Below are positions 34,566 to 43,129 of a stretch of DNA of 64,000 nt, in pieces. The position numbers and the translations under genes were made by a program. Within the stretch, counting starts at the first letter, position 1, and each line of letters starts with the position of its first letter. Origin of the DNA: Lachnospiraceae bacterium (GTDB taxonomy: Bacteria; Bacillota; Clostridia; Lachnospirales; Lachnospiraceae); NCBI GenBank assembly GCA_022792885.1, contig JAAWBX010000006.1:35821-99820 (forward strand), written 5' to 3'. A model generated the notes under the pieces. It did not search any database, was not told the origin of the DNA, and saw only the letters and a list, made by a program, of their open reading frames with translations.

Positions 34566-36651
34566 AATGATTTTCCTCCTTCTTTTCTTTTTTTCCGAAG
34601 CCCCGGCTGGTCCGGCAGATCAACCCGTCAAACACCCGATACATGCCAGGCATAATACCGATCACGCTGACCATACTGACCAGGGCCCCTCTGGCCATCA
34701 GGCTGCAAAGAGACTGAATCATATCGATGTTGGAATACACCGCCACGCCAAACGTCGCGGCAAAAAAGCTCAGAGCGCTGACCACGATCGACGGAATGGA
34801 AGTTTCCAGCGCAATTTGAATCGCTTCTTCCTTTTCCTTTCCCCGGCGACGCTCCTGCTTATAACGGGTCGTCATCAGAATCGCGTAATCCACGGTAGCC
34901 CCCAACTGAATCGTGCTTAAACAGATCGGCGCGATAAAGGGCAGCTCCGTATCGGTATAATACGGCAATCCCAGATTGACAAACACCGCAAACTCAATGA
35001 CCGCCACCAAAATCACCGGCAAAGAAGCGGATTTTAATACCAGCGCGATAATCACAAAGATCGAAAGAATGGAAACCGCGTCCACCACTTTAAAATCCCG
35101 ATCGGTCACTCCGATCAGATCCTTCGTGCAGGGCGCCTCGCCGATCAACATGCCTTCCGGATCGTATGCTTTTAAGATCCGGTTCAGGCGATCGATCTGC
35201 TCATTGACCTCGTCGGTAGAAACCGTATATTCCGAACTGATCAGGATCAGCTGGTAACGCTCGGTTTTTAAGATTTCCCGCACGGAATCCGGCAGTATTT
35301 CTTCCGGAATATCGGATCCGATCAGGGAATTAAGTCCCAGCGCCATCCTCACTCCGTCCACCCGCTCCATCTCGGCCAGCATGGCCGTCGCCTCCTTGCC
35401 GGACAGCCCGGAATCCACCAGGGCCATATGAGTGGAACTCACGTCAAATTCCTCTTTTAATTTTGTATTGGCAATGATGCATTCCATGTCCTTCGGCATC
35501 ACGCCGGTAAAGTCGTAATAAAGAGGCGCCTTCACATACCCGTAAAATGCCGGAACCAGCAGTATCAGAAAAATCGCCAGCCCCCATCGAAAATGCCTCA
35601 TAAGCCCCGAGGCGAGCCCGTGGATATCCGGCATCAAAACCTTATGGCTGGTCTTCGTAATCAATCGGTCAAACAAAAGGATCAGCGCCGGCAGAGTCGT
35701 TACGCAGCCGACGACGCCGAACACAACGCCTTTGGCCATAACCAGCCCCAGATCCCTTCCCAGCGTAAACGTCATAAAACAAAGGGCGATGAAACCGGCG
35801 ATCGTCGTCACCGAACTCCCCACCACCGAGGTGATCGTACCCGCGATGGCCTCCGCCATAGCGCTTTCCCCGTCTCCGCCGTTTCGCAGTTTTTCTTCTT
35901 TATAACTGTTCCACAAAAAGATCGAGTAATCCATGGTCACGCCCAACTGCAAAACCGACGCCAGGGCCTTTGTAATATAAGAGATCTCGCCAAAAAAGTA
36001 ATTGGTCCCCAGATTATAAACGATCGCGATCCCGATACTGACCAGAAACAGAATCGGGAGCAAAAGAGAATCCATAAACACGGCCAGCACAATGACGGCC
36101 AGAAGAACGGCCAGCCCCACGTAAACCGGCTCCTCCCTCTCACACAGACCTTTTAGGTCCGTGACCAACGCCGACATCCCCGAGACAAAACAAGTTTCCC
36201 CGGCAACCTCCCGGACCTCCCCGATCGCTTCGATCGTCTCATCCGAGGAAGTCGACGTATCGAAAAACACGGCCATCAGGGTCGTATCGCCCTGATTAAA
36301 AATATCATAGTATTTCTCCGGAAGCATCTCCATCGGGACCGCCTCGTCGAATAAACTGTCATACCAGATCACACTGTCCACGTGTTCCACCGTCTCCAGG
36401 TCCTTCTTCAGCCGCGCCGCTTCCCTTTCCGGCATCCCTTCCACCATCACCAGAGAAAAAGCGCCTTTTCCGAAATCCTCCAGCAGAATATCCTGCCCTC
36501 TCACCGTATCCATGCTTTGGGGAAGATACGTCAGAATGTCATAATTGATGCGGGTTCCCAAAATTCCCATCAAAGACGGGATCAAAAGAACCAGGCTGAA
36601 AATCAACACGAAAACCCGGCGCTTCACGATCCATTTTCCAAAAGATTTCAT
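34552..36651 (-). CDS. MMPL/RND superfamily exporter
   Basis: This 699-residue membrane protein has two repeated halves. Each half has one helix, an extracytoplasmic domain and a bundle of about five helices, giving roughly 12 transmembrane segments. The first helix is at residues 12-30. Family signs are LQLGVTMDYSIFLWNSY in the first half and IQLGATVDYAILMTTRY in the second, which place the proton-relay Asp-Tyr pair in both. It likely exports lipids, hydrophobic drugs or peptides. It forms an operon with the repeat lipoprotein, probably under TetR control. GGAAGGATGAG precedes the ATG. Confidence 0.88.
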   Translation of the reverse strand: MKSFGKWIVKRRVFVLIFSLVLLIPSLMGILGTRINYDILTYLPQSMDTVRGQDILLEDFGKGAFSLVMVEGMPEREAARLKKDLETVEHVDSVIWYDSLFDEAVPMEMLPEKYYDIFNQGDTTLMAVFFDTSTSSDETIEAIGEVREVAGETCFVSGMSALVTDLKGLCEREEPVYVGLAVLLAVIVLAVFMDSLLLPILFLVSIGIAIVYNLGTNYFFGEISYITKALASVLQLGVTMDYSIFLWNSYKEEKLRNGGDGESAMAEAIAGTITSVVGSSVTTIAGFIALCFMTFTLGRDLGLVMAKGVVFGVVGCVTTLPALILLFDRLITKTSHKVLMPDIHGLASGLMRHFRWGLAIFLILLVPAFYGYVKAPLYYDFTGVMPKDMECIIANTKLKEEFDVSSTHMALVDSGLSGKEATAMLAEMERVDGVRMALGLNSLIGSDIPEEILPDSVREILKTERYQLILISSEYTVSTDEVNEQIDRLNRILKAYDPEGMLIGEAPCTKDLIGVTDRDFKVVDAVSILSIFVIIALVLKSASLPVILVAVIEFAVFVNLGLPYYTDTELPFIAPICLSTIQLGATVDYAILMTTRYKQERRRGKEKEEAIQIALETSIPSIVVSALSFFAATFGVAVYSNIDMIQSLCSLMARGALVSMVSVIGIMPGMYRVFDGLICRTSRGFGKKEKKEENHYVAI

Positions 36652-36821
36652 ACTCCACTCATCCTTCCTTTCTTACCGTCGCCTGACAAGAGCACACAAC
36701 AAAGTATATTCAATAAAGAAAAAAAGCGGAAGATTCAAATCTTCCGGCCTGTGAACGCTTCTTATACAATTTTAAAAAAGGAATTTTATTCCACGACAGA
36801 TCGGCTAAAATGTATACCGAT

Positions 36822-36854
36822 ACGGGGGCAGTCCGTTTTTCCGACTGCCCCCGT
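36822..36854. repeat. GC-rich perfect hairpin after the mini-protein gene
   Basis: Arms ACGGGGGCAGTC and GACTGCCCCCGT (12 bp) surround a 9-base loop containing TTTTT, six bases past the mini-protein stop. There is no T-run after either arm, so it is either an RNA-stabilising hairpin or a weak terminator. Confidence 0.6.
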
Positions 36855-36859
36855 CCGCT

Positions 36860-37045
36860 CTACGGCTCCTTATTTTTCTCATTCTTAATCAATCCCTGAT
36901 AAATCAACGTAGCGAAACTTGCCGACACGATCGTCGTCATTACCGTATCCAGCTCAATGCCCTTCATCTCGCAGACCACATGGATTGCCATTGAAATAAC
37001 CAGTACGATCGCCACTGCGGCAACCGCTTTTAAAAAATGCTTCAT
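36860..37045 (-). CDS. Two-helix membrane mini-protein
   Basis: This is a 61-residue protein with two hydrophobic segments (about 5-24 and 35-53), an Asp/Glu turn between them and a charged KNEKNKEP tail. GGAAGGAG lies ten bases before the ATG, so translation is credible. I do not recognise a named family. It is divergent from an AgrC-like kinase and a LytTR regulator. It could be a small membrane partner, an immunity protein or a peptide-signal precursor, but no leader-cleavage or thiolactone cysteine motif is evident; the single Cys lies inside VVCEMKG. Confidence 0.7.
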   Translation of the reverse strand: MKHFLKAVAAVAIVLVISMAIHVVCEMKGIELDTVMTTIVSASFATLIYQGLIKNEKNKEP

Positions 37046-37087
37046 AACTTCAGATCTCCTTCCAAAACAAGCGTATGTACGCAGGGT

Positions 37088-37127
37088 AGTATACCAGAGA
37101 AAACAATCATTCTCTCAAAACAATCAT
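37088..37127 (-). promoter_or_regulatory. Promoter of the mini-protein with tandem direct repeats
   Basis: On the minus strand two identical copies of ATGATTGTTTT, period 17, lie either side of the poor -35 position. They are followed by CTCTGG and a TATACT -10. The layout resembles an activator-dependent promoter, and the LytTR regulator next door is the obvious candidate. AGAGAA-N8-TTCTCT also overlaps the spacer. Confidence 0.5.
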
Positions 37128-37206
37128 AAAATGCCTTATTTCCGTAAATAAGCGCGTTTTTTTTCGACAGAACGCGCATTTATTCATCATTTTCGCAAAG
37201 CAACGC

Positions 37207-37235
37207 TTGATGCAAAGAGGCAAATCACATATAAT
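37207..37235 (+). promoter_or_regulatory. Promoter of the kinase/regulator pair
   Basis: TTGATG, a 17-base spacer and a perfect TATAAT lie 36 bases before the kinase ATG. Confidence 0.75.
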
Positions 37236-37271
37236 CAGGGAAGCAAATCTTAAAAGGAAGAGGATATTGAA

Positions 37272-38567
37272 ATGCTGCTGTCTTTTTTTCAGCTTTCCCT
37301 TACCATCCGCAACGTATGGCCTCAGCGCATGGGCCTGAAAGCGTTTATCACACTTTATCTGCTGCTGCTGCTTGCCGCAATGCCCGTAACGCTCCTGTCC
37401 TGTATACCGTACGGCCTGTTCGGCATCTTGGTGGCTGCCTGTATTTACGGATTGGCTGCCTGCCGAAAGACCGCTTCCCAAAATGTCGGTATGACCATGA
37501 TCGGATTTGTACTCGCCGTCGTGACGGATAATTTGCTGACAAATCTTCTGAATCCGTTGATTTCCCCGGCTTTATCCAGTCAAACGTATTTTTCTTTCGG
37601 TGCCAGCCTGATCCGCACGTTACTGTTTTATTGGATTACGTTGTTTTGCGGCAGGCTTCTTAAAAGACTCTTGCTGTCAGGCAAAGGGATTCTACGCCTT
37701 TCGCAGACGTGGTATTTGATTGACGCCGCATTGCTGCTCCTTATCACCATCTATCTGTTTGATGATCTGATTCCGGGACAAAACGGCTCCGTCGGCAAAA
37801 TGATCTATAATAACGCCTTACATATCTCTGGGTATCTGCTTGTTATGCTTTTTTTGTTTCTGGCCGTGCGCCGCTCCTATCTGGAACAAATACAGACGGA
37901 GGCAAAGCAGAAAGCCCTGCAGGACTTACAGGATTACACGCACAACCTGGAAGCCATGTATAACGGCCTGCGCTCCTTTAAACACGATTACGTCAACATT
38001 CTGCTCTCCCTGTCCGGCTACATAGAAAACCGCGATATGGACGAATTAAAGAAATTTTTTGAAAGCAGCATCTTCCCGACGAAGAAGCTGATCGACCAGG
38101 GCGATTACAAGCTGAATCAACTTAGCAATATCGGCGTGCTGGAAATCAAAAGCCTGCTCTCCGCAAAAATGATTTACGCCCACGAATCGGGAATTGACGT
38201 CACAATCGATATCCCCGACAGGGTGGACCGCTTTCCGATCGACACCGTAGACCTTGCCAGAATACTGGGAATCTTTTTAGACAATGCAACGGAAGCTACG
38301 TTGGAAACGGAACGGCCGCAGGTAGGCTTACATATCATTCCGAATGAGGCCGGTATATCGATCCTCATAAGCAACCGCTTTCGGGACAACGGCCTGATGC
38401 TGCATCAATTAAAACAAAAAGGTTTTAGTACAAAGATCGGGCATCTGGGAATCGGGCTTTCCAACGCCCAGAAAATCATCGGTTCCTATGACAACATACT
38501 GCTGGAGACCACCATGCAATGCGGTTGTTTCACGCAGCATATGGAACTTGTTGCCGGAAAGGAGTGA
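37272..38567 (+). CDS. AgrC/GHKL-type sensor histidine kinase
   Basis: This is a 431-residue membrane kinase. Residues 1-200 hold about six transmembrane helices with no large external domain, the layout of peptide-pheromone or membrane-stress sensors. A coiled coil (205-230) leads to the histidine motif SFKHDYVN (H238). The GHKL ATPase domain has LGIFLDNATEA (N box) and IGHLGIGLSNAQ (G box). Its partner LytTR regulator starts six bases after its stop. No agrB or agrD gene is recognisable nearby. Codon use is less GC-rich than in the flanking operons. Confidence 0.88.
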   Translation: MLLSFFQLSLTIRNVWPQRMGLKAFITLYLLLLLAAMPVTLLSCIPYGLFGILVAACIYGLAACRKTASQNVGMTMIGFVLAVVTDNLLTNLLNPLISPALSSQTYFSFGASLIRTLLFYWITLFCGRLLKRLLLSGKGILRLSQTWYLIDAALLLLITIYLFDDLIPGQNGSVGKMIYNNALHISGYLLVMLFLFLAVRRSYLEQIQTEAKQKALQDLQDYTHNLEAMYNGLRSFKHDYVNILLSLSGYIENRDMDELKKFFESSIFPTKKLIDQGDYKLNQLSNIGVLEIKSLLSAKMIYAHESGIDVTIDIPDRVDRFPIDTVDLARILGIFLDNATEATLETERPQVGLHIIPNEAGISILISNRFRDNGLMLHQLKQKGFSTKIGHLGIGLSNAQKIIGSYDNILLETTMQCGCFTQHMELVAGKE

Positions 38568-38573
38568 CATCGT

Positions 38574-39293
38574 TTGCTGAACCTCTTTGTATGCGAAGAC
38601 AATACCATACAGCGACAAAACATCGTGCGAATCATTCAAAATACCGTGCTGATAGAAGAACTGGATATGCAGCTTGTTTTAGAAGCGGGAGACCCTTACA
38701 CGCTGCTGGACGAGGTCAAAACCAGTCAAAATACCGGCATTTATTTCCTTGACATCGATCTGAACAGCCGCATGAACGGAATGAAACTGGCACAGCAAAT
38801 CCGATTGTTCGACCCCCGCGGTTTCATCATATTCATAACCGCACATTCCGAATTAAGCTACATGACCTTTCAGTATCGGGTGGAAGCAATGGATTTCGTA
38901 TTAAAAGACAACCCTGCCGAAATGAAAGTGAAAATCAGAGAATGTCTGTTGAATGCCATGGAACGCTATACGCTCCAGACCAACAAGACGCATAAGGTCT
39001 ATACGATTGAAATCGGCGGTCGAAAAATCAACGTAGATTACAAGGATATTTTCTTTTTTGAGACGTCCGGCAATATTCATAAAGTCATTCTCCATACGAA
39101 AGACCGTCAAATTGAATTTTCCGGCACCATAAAAGAGCTTACAGGCACGCTGGGCGATAACTTCGTGCGCTGCCATCGGTCGTTTCTGGCAAATAAAAAT
39201 AACATAAAAGAAGTAGACGCCAAAAACCGAATCATCTATTTTACCAACGATGAAACCTGCCTTGTGTCCACACGCATGATGAAGAAACTCTGA
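38574..39293 (+). CDS. LytTR-family response regulator
   Basis: This 239-residue protein has a receiver domain (about 1-125) with acidic residues E8/D9 and the phospho-acceptor D60 in YFLDIDL. A LytTR DNA-binding domain (about 140-239) follows, with FFFETSGNIHKV and VRCHRSFLANKNNI. The start codon is TTG, with AAGGAG nine bases upstream, immediately after the kinase stop. LytTR proteins bind paired direct repeats. The tandem repeats at 37100-37127 are a candidate target, and the adjacent pilus operon could be another, although no matching repeat was found there. Confidence 0.9.
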   Translation: MLNLFVCEDNTIQRQNIVRIIQNTVLIEELDMQLVLEAGDPYTLLDEVKTSQNTGIYFLDIDLNSRMNGMKLAQQIRLFDPRGFIIFITAHSELSYMTFQYRVEAMDFVLKDNPAEMKVKIRECLLNAMERYTLQTNKTHKVYTIEIGGRKINVDYKDIFFFETSGNIHKVILHTKDRQIEFSGTIKELTGTLGDNFVRCHRSFLANKNNIKEVDAKNRIIYFTNDETCLVSTRMMKKL

Positions 39294-39377
39294 TTTTCCG
39301 GCGCATCCTTTCATTTCCACATCGTTCAACATATCTGCCAACCGGCCGCCGCCACCCGAAATGAAACCAAAACAACA

Positions 39378-39409
39378 GGGGAAACGACTTCTTTACGAAG
39401 CGTCTCCCC
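39378..39409. terminator. Hairpin between convergent lytTR regulator and pilus operon
   Basis: A long stem (GGGGAAACG with CGTCTCCCC, one mismatch, extended by CTTC/GAAG) has loop TTTAC. TTT follows on the plus strand and TGTTGTTTTGG on the minus strand. It lies between two convergent gene ends and probably works both ways. Confidence 0.65.
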
Positions 39410-39477
39410 TTTCGAAATACGGTAAAATTCAGGCTCCTGCTGCTCTTCCGGATTCGCGTCAATCCGGAAAGGAACGC

Positions 39478-39999
39478 TCACACGCGCTCTTCATCGCCCG
39501 CCAGGCGGTTTCTGGCCCGAATACGTCCGGCCAGCAGATTCAAAAGCGCGCCGCAGGCGGCAAATCCTATCACATAAACTTTTCCGATGGCACTCGTATA
39601 CAGCACCATCAATTTACCGAGAACCGGGAAATGATACTTCACACGGCCGATCAGACTTCCGTAAGGGACCGTCTTTAAATCTTCCGCCGCGTTGGCGTCC
39701 CCCTTCGTAACAAACTCCCCCTCCACCAGGCGATTTTTGACCACCCGATGTGTAATAACGGAATCCCCGCTCTGAAACGCGATCACATCCTCCGCCTGAA
39801 CCTCGTCCGCCCGAACCTCCTCCACGTAAAGAATACTCCCCACCGGGATCTCCGGTTCCATACTGCCGCTGACCACATGATAAATCTCGTAACCCATGTA
39901 ACGCGGAATCGTCACGGGCAGACAAGATAAAATAACGCACGCAAGAATCAGAATCCCGAGCAGATGGCAGAGGGTAGAGAGCCAGTTCCGGCCGCTCAT
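39478..39999 (-). CDS. sipW: SipW-type signal peptidase I (Ser/His)
   Basis: This is an archaeal/ER-type signal peptidase that processes TasA/CalY-like fibre proteins. The 173-residue protein has an N-terminal transmembrane helix (about 8-30), the catalytic serine in VVSGSMEPEIP (S46), the histidine that replaces the usual lysine in VITHRVV (H84), the third box TKGDANAAEDL and a C-terminal helix. The ATG with AAAGGAG overlaps the upstream gene's stop (ATGA). It is the last gene of the fibre operon, and its likely substrates are encoded by the two genes at 41708-43110. Confidence 0.92.
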   Translation of the reverse strand: MSGRNWLSTLCHLLGILILACVILSCLPVTIPRYMGYEIYHVVSGSMEPEIPVGSILYVEEVRADEVQAEDVIAFQSGDSVITHRVVKNRLVEGEFVTKGDANAAEDLKTVPYGSLIGRVKYHFPVLGKLMVLYTSAIGKVYVIGFAACGALLNLLAGRIRARNRLAGDEERV

Positions 40000-40928
40000 G
40001 ATTCTTTCTCCTTTCTGGACTTCATCAATCTGCGCACGGCCAGATAAACGAGCCCCAAAAGGACGATCAAGACGCACGCTTTCACCGGAGCCGGGATCCG
40101 AAGCAGAAACGCGTTCCCGCCTAAAATACTCACAATACTGCTGTCCGGCTGGAAAATGCCGAGAGGCACCTCCGAATCTTCAATATCCAGATCCTGCCTT
40201 TCCACCGGTCCGGCCTGAGGAACCTGAGCATCCGGAATGTCCACCGCATCGTCTCCCGTCGCATCTCCCTCCGCGTTCCCGGCATTTTCCGCACTCTCCG
40301 CCGTACCGCCGGTCCCGTCCGTCTCCGCCTCGGATTCGGCGCCCTGCACCGGAGTTCCGGTCCCGTCTCCCGCGCCTTCCCCGATCGAATGATAAACAAA
40401 CGTAAACACATTCTCCGCCGCATTGGCGTCCAACGTCTTTGTCAGATTATACGCCTGCGGCTCATAACCCTCAATATACAGATAAGCAATCACGGGTTTA
40501 TCCCCCACATTGCCATAATACGTCTCGCTGGGCGCCAGCGTATTGCCTTCGGCGTCCTCATAATGAATCGTATAGGCAACCGCATCGTTCAAAAGCCCGT
40601 AAGCGACAACATAATCCCGATCGCCTGTTACCGTAAAAGACGCGTTCTCCATAACCGTGTTATTGTCTCTTCCGCTCTCGCGAAGCCCTCTGACATAATA
40701 TTTGCTCCCGTCATGCAGGACCACCTCATTCATATGAAACGTCACACGGTCTTCATAGGAAAGCCCCTCGTAAACCATCACTTCTCCGCCGCCTACCGTT
40801 CCCTGCTGCCCGGCATATATGCGGATCGTATACGTATACCCCTCTTCGGCCGCCTTTGCCGGAACGCTCAAAGTCAACAGAAGGAGCGACAAAAGCAGAA
40901 GCCGCAAGACCCGTTTCCCCACTCTCAT
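39996..40928 (-). CDS. Secreted membrane-anchored protein with MucBP-like domain
   Basis: This 310-residue protein has a signal peptide (about 1-26, LSVPAKAA). A domain at about 29-118 follows. Next comes a MucBP-like beta domain (about 119-180: YTIHYEDAEGNTLAPSE then YIEGYEPQAYNLT), a Gly/Glu/Ala-rich stalk (about 182-235), a C-terminal transmembrane helix and a basic tail. There is no LPxTG-like motif, so it is held by the helix and not by sortase. MucBP domains bind mucin in other bacteria. Here that is only an inference. It overlaps sipW by four bases and follows the VKTGD protein by one base. Confidence 0.75.
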   Translation of the reverse strand: MRVGKRVLRLLLLSLLLLTLSVPAKAAEEGYTYTIRIYAGQQGTVGGGEVMVYEGLSYEDRVTFHMNEVVLHDGSKYYVRGLRESGRDNNTVMENASFTVTGDRDYVVAYGLLNDAVAYTIHYEDAEGNTLAPSETYYGNVGDKPVIAYLYIEGYEPQAYNLTKTLDANAAENVFTFVYHSIGEGAGDGTGTPVQGAESEAETDGTGGTAESAENAGNAEGDATGDDAVDIPDAQVPQAGPVERQDLDIEDSEVPLGIFQPDSSIVSILGGNAFLLRIPAPVKACVLIVLLGLVYLAVRRLMKSRKEKES

Positions 40929-40929
40929 G

Positions 40930-41694
40930 TCATTCCTCCTCCCTGTCTTGTTTGCTCCGTTTCACACGGTAAACGGCCAGAATCAGGATCACGATTCCGC
41001 TAACCGCCATCGCCGCATAAAAAGGCAGAAGATTCGTCTCGTCGCCGGTCTTGACTACCTTCGTCTTCCTGGAAGTATCCGGCTCTTCCGGCTCGCTTTC
41101 GTTCGCGGGCGCATCCCTCAACTCCACCGCAAAATTCATCTGCAGATCGGCAAGCGTATTCTGATAATCATTGCCCTGCGTCTCCCCGTCGAGCGCGATC
41201 CGAAGGACGATCTTACCGTTCTGCCCCTGATTCAGCGAATCCAGAAAAAAATAGTCTTTCAGAGCATCGGTCGCCCCGTGAAGGCCCTCCTGCCCCGCAA
41301 ACGACTCGCCGCCTACCGTATCGCTGCTGAAAAGGACATTTTCCTTCCCCTCTTTATCCGTATAAATCAGCTCATAAGTATAAGCTCCGCCCGAAGTTCC
41401 CGTATTCGCGCTGCGGTCCTCCAGAGAATACAGAACCTTATTTGTCATATACCAGTCCGTCGCGTTCTCATTCCGATTCTCCAGATGGATCGTGAATACG
41501 ATACTGTCCCCGGGCAGCAGCCCGGAAACTTTCTCATCCAGCTCCTGCGTTTTGAAATTGCTCTCCATCTGATTCTCGGACGTAAACACGACCTGCCACC
41601 CGGAGCTTCCTTCCACCGTCTCCGCCCGGACTTCCGACGCCGTCTCAAATGTCAGGAACAGAATCAGGAGCAAAACCATCCATTTTTTCTTCAT
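40930..41694 (-). CDS. Surface protein with VKTGD-type cell-wall sorting signal
   Basis: This 254-residue protein has a signal peptide (about 1-24, cleaved near VRAE). A predicted beta-rich domain (about 25-200) follows. The C-terminal sorting signal VKTGDETNL (214 onward) precedes a hydrophobic helix and a basic tail, VKRSKQ. The motif replaces LPxTG with KTGD, a variant seen in Clostridia surface proteins. Residues like GDSIVFTIHLENRN suggest a structure like the SipW-substrate fibre proteins encoded beside it. It may anchor the SipW-dependent fibre to the wall. Confidence 0.72.
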   Translation of the reverse strand: MKKKWMVLLLILFLTFETASEVRAETVEGSSGWQVVFTSENQMESNFKTQELDEKVSGLLPGDSIVFTIHLENRNENATDWYMTNKVLYSLEDRSANTGTSGGAYTYELIYTDKEGKENVLFSSDTVGGESFAGQEGLHGATDALKDYFFLDSLNQGQNGKIVLRIALDGETQGNDYQNTLADLQMNFAVELRDAPANESEPEEPDTSRKTKVVKTGDETNLLPFYAAMAVSGIVILILAVYRVKRSKQDREEE

Positions 41695-41707
41695 GCCGAC
41701 CTCCTCC

Positions 41708-42568
41708 TCACTCTACCCGTTCCGAACGCCCGGCCAACGCCAGGGAACCATTTCCGTCTACATTCACTCTACATCCCCAGGCGCTCCAGATCGCATCCGC
41801 AGCGTTGTGTGTCTGCACCGCGTCCACTTCCGCCTTCAGCACAAAACGAAAGCCGTTGTAAGGATATGTCGTCGTAATCGTTTTGTAAACGATCCCGTCC
41901 TCCCCGACCTTCTCCGTCACGCTCCGCTCCGTCTGAAGGGCAACCGAAGAATCCACGGTCAAAATATCCGAAAGGGGCGTCGTCGTCTCCCCCACTCCAA
42001 GAATGTCTTTGTAATACAAAACGAGGCGTTCCTTCGTGGAAGCGTCCGGATCCACCAGCCAATCCTGCCCGTTAACCCGATTCAAATCGATCCATTCCGG
42101 ATCCAGTTTCTGAGTCTTCTGCCCGTTCCCGTCCAGCCAATAACGGTAAATACTGACCCTCACGTATTCGTCGATATCGCCGCTGTTTGTCACGGCAAGT
42201 TCCTCGGGATACTTCCTGCCGAGCAAAAACGCCTCTCCTTCCGGGACAAGCCCCTGAAGCAGCGTTCCTTTTTCTTCCTCCCAGGAACCGTCCGAAGAAG
42301 ACCCGTAATTGCGCCAGGACACCGGACTTCCGTTCTCGACAAGCGTTACCCCAATATTCGGCGTCTCAAGACGGGACGTATAATTCTCCGAAAAATACGT
42401 TAAAGCCGCTCTCGTTCCTCCGATCGTACTTCCCAGGAGCAAAAAAGCCGCAAGAACAAACAGAGCGGTCGTTACGGCGGGAGATTCCAGTCTCCGCCCA
42501 TTTCCGGACTCTTTTCCTCTTTTCCTCGATTTTCTTTCCCTGTCGCTTCGGATCTTGGTCCCGGCCAT
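41708..42568 (-). CDS. SipW-dependent TasA/CalY-like fibre protein, larger
   Basis: This 286-residue exported protein has a long basic N-terminus (1-30) followed by a hydrophobic stretch. The cleavage region GTRAALTYFSENYTS resembles the T-x-A-[YL]F-T/S motif of SipW substrates. The mature part has a TasA-like feel: LAVTNSGDIDEYVRVSIYRYW, which is the repeated beta edge with an Asn-Ser-Gly-Asp turn. There is no wall-sorting motif. It overlaps the preceding gene by one base (TGATG). It probably assembles into, or caps, an extracellular fibre. Confidence 0.78.
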   Translation of the reverse strand: MAGTKIRSDRERKSRKRGKESGNGRRLESPAVTTALFVLAAFLLLGSTIGGTRAALTYFSENYTSRLETPNIGVTLVENGSPVSWRNYGSSSDGSWEEEKGTLLQGLVPEGEAFLLGRKYPEELAVTNSGDIDEYVRVSIYRYWLDGNGQKTQKLDPEWIDLNRVNGQDWLVDPDASTKERLVLYYKDILGVGETTTPLSDILTVDSSVALQTERSVTEKVGEDGIVYKTITTTYPYNGFRFVLKAEVDAVQTHNAADAIWSAWGCRVNVDGNGSLALAGRSERVE

Positions 42569-43110
42569 CAGCTATCACCTCCCGCTCCCGAATCCGTCCC
42601 CGTCTCAACCGTCGAATCCAGCTTTAAATTCCAGTCCATATAAGGATTGCCGTTTTCATCGTATTGGACCGGCGTACTCTCATAAATAACGATCACGTTA
42701 AACGAATCCGATGCATCCTGCGGCGGATTCGTAATCCGGATCCGCAGCTCCTCGGCCGTCTCGCCCGCCTCCAAAATTTTATTATAATAATAAAATCCTT
42801 CCTCATCCGGCGCCTTGGACCAGTATTCCGATTCGCTCTCATAACTCAGCGAATACATTCTGCCGCAGTAAGCTCTGGCACGGACATAAACCGGCTCGGA
42901 ACCCTCCTGATTTGTAATGCGCAAATGTTTCGTCCATTCGGAAACCGTCTCGTAAATGGTCGTCGTATCCCCAAGCGCAATGGGATAACCGCCCTCCGCC
43001 TCCGTATAAGTAGTAAAATAAGCACTGGCGCTTGTGATACCGGCCGTCAGAATCATCCCGGCGACCAGAAAAATCCGTATGGCATTCGCAAGCTTTTTAT
43101 TTGTTTTCAT
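42568..43110 (-). CDS. SipW-dependent TasA/CalY-like fibre protein, smaller
   Basis: This 180-residue exported protein has a signal peptide ending SASAYFTTYTEAEGG, a close match to SipW substrates. The mature domain reads HLRITNQEGSEPVYVRARAYCG, the same fold signature as its neighbour. It is Ser/Gly-rich at the C-terminus (TGTDSGAGG) and has no anchor. The two adjacent substrates resemble the major/minor pairing of TasA-type fibres. Confidence 0.78.
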   Translation of the reverse strand: MKTNKKLANAIRIFLVAGMILTAGITSASAYFTTYTEAEGGYPIALGDTTTIYETVSEWTKHLRITNQEGSEPVYVRARAYCGRMYSLSYESESEYWSKAPDEEGFYYYNKILEAGETAEELRIRITNPPQDASDSFNVIVIYESTPVQYDENGNPYMDWNLKLDSTVETGTDSGAGGDS

Positions 43111-43129
43111 CTTGATCCGGCCTTCCTCT

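Noticed and set aside
36674..36690. 17-base sequence TACCGTCGCCTGACAAG, nearly repeated at 59577-59593
   Set aside because: A one-mismatch 17-base pair is expected several times by chance in a window this long, and the surroundings do not match.
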